Assembly: GCA_003225295.1 (NCBI GenBank)
Contig: QHYZ01000039.1
Location: 1 to 32,322 of the forward strand
Direction of reading: 5' to 3'
DNA: 32,322 nucleotides
Origin: Acidobacteriota bacterium
Lineage (GTDB): Bacteria; Acidobacteriota; Terriglobia; Acidiferrales; UBA7541
The first letter of the stretch is position 1, and each line of letters opens with the position of its first letter. Under the pieces are notes generated by a model. It had not been told where the DNA came from, made no database searches, and saw nothing but the letters and a program-made list of their open reading frames with translations. Made by a program: the position numbers and the translations under genes. Shown piece by piece: positions 30,528 through 32,322 of the stretch.

Positions 30528-32225
30528 CTAGATCTCGCCTTTGCGGAAACGGCCAATCAGATGATCGCATGCGCGGACCGTCAACGCCATCATGGTAAGG
30601 GTCGGGTTCTGGCACGCCGACGACACAAAGCTCGCTCCGTCCATCACGAACAAATTTTTCACGTCGTGCGCCTGGTTGAACGCATTGAGCACTGACTTCT
30701 TCGGATCGTTCCCCATGCGGGCTGTTCCCAGTTCGTGTATGGCCATTCCCGGCATTTCGACACCCGCTTGCACGCGGATATCTTTGGCGCCGGCCGCTTC
30801 CAACATTTCCGCCGCCGTGGCGCCGGCATCCTCCATGAGCGCAGCTTCGTTGTCGCCGTGCGTCATGCTAATGCGCAAAGCAGGAATGCCCCAGGCATCT
30901 TTTAGATCGCGGTCGATCTCGATGTAATTGTCCCACCGGGCCAGCGATTCACCGAAAGCTCCGAGGGAAATCCCGTACTCGCCTTCTTTCACAGCCTTCT
31001 TGAGCGACGCTCCGTAGCCTTCGGCACTGAAGTTGAATCCAGCCTCGGCCCCGCCCTGGTAACCATAGCCACGTATGAACCGCGAATGCCTTTTGCTCGA
31101 AGGGGTGTTCCGGAAGCGAGGGACGTAAATCCCGTTGGGACGTTCCGGCTCGTTCGCATTCGGAAGAGTTTTGAATTCTGGCAGACGACCCGACGCTCCC
31201 GCGCCTACGACGTGATCCATCAAATAATGGCCCAGCGCGCCGCTCGAATTCGCCAGTCCATTTGGGTATTCCCGAGTGGACGAGTTCAGCAAGATGCGGG
31301 TGGACTCCAATGCCTGCGCGCAAAGGATCACCGCTTTTCCGCGGACCTCCTTCACTTGCCGCGTCAAGCGATCCACGTAAGTCACACCGCGCGTTTTGTT
31401 TGGCTCCGTGTCCATGTCCACATGGCTTACCACGGCATTGGTAAACAGCGTGCAGTTCCCGGAGGCCAGCGCGTCCTTGACGGTCGTAAACGGGCTGCTG
31501 AAGTAAGAAAACGTGCTGCACCCGCGTTCACAAGGCCCGCAATAATGGCAAGCGAGTCGTCCATTGTGATTTTGCGTCAGGATCGCCGTGCGCCCGATCG
31601 TCACTGTGTGCCCGAACTTCGCTTTGACGCGTGCTCTGAGCTGAACTTCTCCGCAGCTCATTTTCATTGGCGGGAGAAACTGCCCGTCGGGCAGCATCTC
31701 ATTTCCCTCCGTCGCTCCGCTGATACCTACGTACCGCTCCACGATGTCGTAATACGGTGCAAGATCGGCATAGCCAATCGGCCAGTCGTCGCCATACCCG
31801 TCGCGGCCCGCGGCCTTAAAATCGTTATCGCTCAGCCTGTAACTCTGACGGCCCCACACCAGCGATCGCCCACCGAGGATGCGCAGCCGCTGCCATGTAA
31901 ATGGTTTGCCGGGCGGCGTGCTGTACGGATTCTCGAGGTCATTCACAAACCATTCGTAGTTGTATTCCATGCACGCGTAGCACTGCTTTTGCACCGGCCG
32001 CGTGCGCACCACCTCCGGCGAGTGATCGCGGTATTTCAGCTTGTAAGACGGCATGTGCTCAGTAAACTCTTTCGGACTAACCGCGCGCCCGGCTTCGAGC
32101 AACGCAACTTTCAGCCCCGCCTCCCCAAGTTGTTTCGCGGCCCAGCCGCCGGTGGCTCCCGATCCCACAACGACCGCATCGTAAGTTGTCAGCAAAGGGT
32201 CTTGCGCCATGTTGGTCCCGCTCAC
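30528..32225 (-). CDS. GMC-family flavoprotein dehydrogenase, large subunit (second locus)
   Basis: A 565-residue FAD-dependent GMC oxidoreductase, paralogous to the one at 3456-5213. Seen: VGSGATGGWAAKQL near the N-terminus, LLEAGRAV, ILGGRSLVWGRQSYRLSD, a Cys cluster CHYCGPCERGC, HELGTARMGNDP with the catalytic His, and SACQNPTLTMMAL with its Asn partner. The start is placed at GTG 32225: it overlaps the upstream stop as GTGA and follows AAGGGG at about 7 nt; ATG 32210 is the alternative. No signal peptide, so it probably uses the Tat signal of the small subunit encoded just upstream. Likely a periplasmic sugar or polyol dehydrogenase. Confidence 0.93.
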   Translation of the reverse strand: MSGTNMAQDPLLTTYDAVVVGSGATGGWAAKQLGEAGLKVALLEAGRAVSPKEFTEHMPSYKLKYRDHSPEVVRTRPVQKQCYACMEYNYEWFVNDLENPYSTPPGKPFTWQRLRILGGRSLVWGRQSYRLSDNDFKAAGRDGYGDDWPIGYADLAPYYDIVERYVGISGATEGNEMLPDGQFLPPMKMSCGEVQLRARVKAKFGHTVTIGRTAILTQNHNGRLACHYCGPCERGCSTFSYFSSPFTTVKDALASGNCTLFTNAVVSHVDMDTEPNKTRGVTYVDRLTRQVKEVRGKAVILCAQALESTRILLNSSTREYPNGLANSSGALGHYLMDHVVGAGASGRLPEFKTLPNANEPERPNGIYVPRFRNTPSSKRHSRFIRGYGYQGGAEAGFNFSAEGYGASLKKAVKEGEYGISLGAFGESLARWDNYIEIDRDLKDAWGIPALRISMTHGDNEAALMEDAGATAAEMLEAAGAKDIRVQAGVEMPGMAIHELGTARMGNDPKKSVLNAFNQAHDVKNLFVMDGASFVSSACQNPTLTMMALTVRACDHLIGRFRKGEI

Positions 32226-32322
32226 TTGTGATCCCCTTCTGGGTGTTCGCAGCCTTGATAAGGCCCGTGCGCAAACGCTCCGTCCCACCCCAGTTCTTTC
32301 TCGCCGATCTGCGAGCTGTAGT
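32222..32322 (-). CDS. Gluconate 2-dehydrogenase subunit 3-like protein, partial C-terminus
   Basis: The minus strand from the right edge reads YSSQIGEKELGWDGAFAHGP then YQGCEHPEGDHK and stops at 32222. The YYTSxIGxxELGYxG ending is typical of subunit 3 of gluconate 2-dehydrogenase-like complexes, and it matches the equivalent end of the 5221-5838 protein (GYYTSKIGIHDELEYKG). Its stop overlaps the start of the GMC gene by 4 nt (GTGA), so the two are translationally coupled. The Tat signal would lie outside the window. Confidence 0.7.
   Translation of the reverse strand, partial: YSSQIGEKELGWDGAFAHGPYQGCEHPEGDHK

Noticed and set aside
31086-32231. 381-residue plus-strand open frame
   Set aside because: Fully antisense to the second GMC dehydrogenase; no recognisable domain.
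1-32322. CRISPR array, rRNA genes, intact insertion sequence or prophage genes
   Set aside because: I saw no regularly spaced repeats, no rRNA sequence, no intact transposase and no phage structural genes.

Overview
The window looks like a chromosomal stretch from a soil-type member of the Acidobacteriota. This rests on gene content only: duplicated orphan ABC permeases of the acidobacterial ADOP type, VWFA-related proteins, a carboxypeptidase-regulatory/TonB-type outer-membrane remnant, large secreted Ser/Thr-rich proteins, and Tat-dependent GMC dehydrogenase pairs. No rRNA gene, complete tRNA gene, CRISPR array or intact transposase is visible.

Region 1 (1-8.4 kb) starts with the N-terminal part of an exported beta-propeller-like protein (minus strand, cut by the window edge). 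A dead PfkB sugar-kinase tail follows. Then comes a co-directional catabolic cluster: a TIM-barrel sugar isomerase/epimerase, a Tat-exported GAT-like protein, a GMC flavoprotein dehydrogenase, its Tat-signal small subunit, a Gfo/Idh/MocA oxidoreductase and a NupG-like MFS permease. The combination fits periplasmic oxidation of a sugar or glycoside (possibly to a 3-keto derivative), uptake, and cytoplasmic reduction or isomerisation. A second GMC/small-subunit pair sits at the right edge (30.5-32.3 kb, minus strand) with the two genes in the opposite order.

Region 2 (8.6-22.8 kb) is accessory and strongly decayed. Intact genes are a secreted protein, a DoxX protein, one ADOP permease, a LolA-like exported protein, an envelope protein, a small hypothetical and a DUF4231 (SLATT-like) membrane protein. 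Between them lie remnants of a group II intron reverse transcriptase, a VWFA protein, an epoxide hydrolase, a DUF1905 protein, an internally deleted ADOP permease, an S41 peptidase, a tRNA-like 3' half and an Ig-like repeat.

Region 3 (22.8-30.3 kb) is a minus-strand series: VWFA protein, FNR-like flavin reductase, exported protein, DUF420-like membrane protein, exported protein with an in-frame UGA in its signal peptide, DUF2231 membrane protein, cupredoxin and Tat-exported metallophosphoesterase. It is divergent from an ECF sigma/anti-sigma pair, which suggests a sigma-controlled envelope redox module. The anti-sigma gene appears to be cut short at its 3' end, where it abuts the last ~115 residues of a TonB-type outer-membrane protein.
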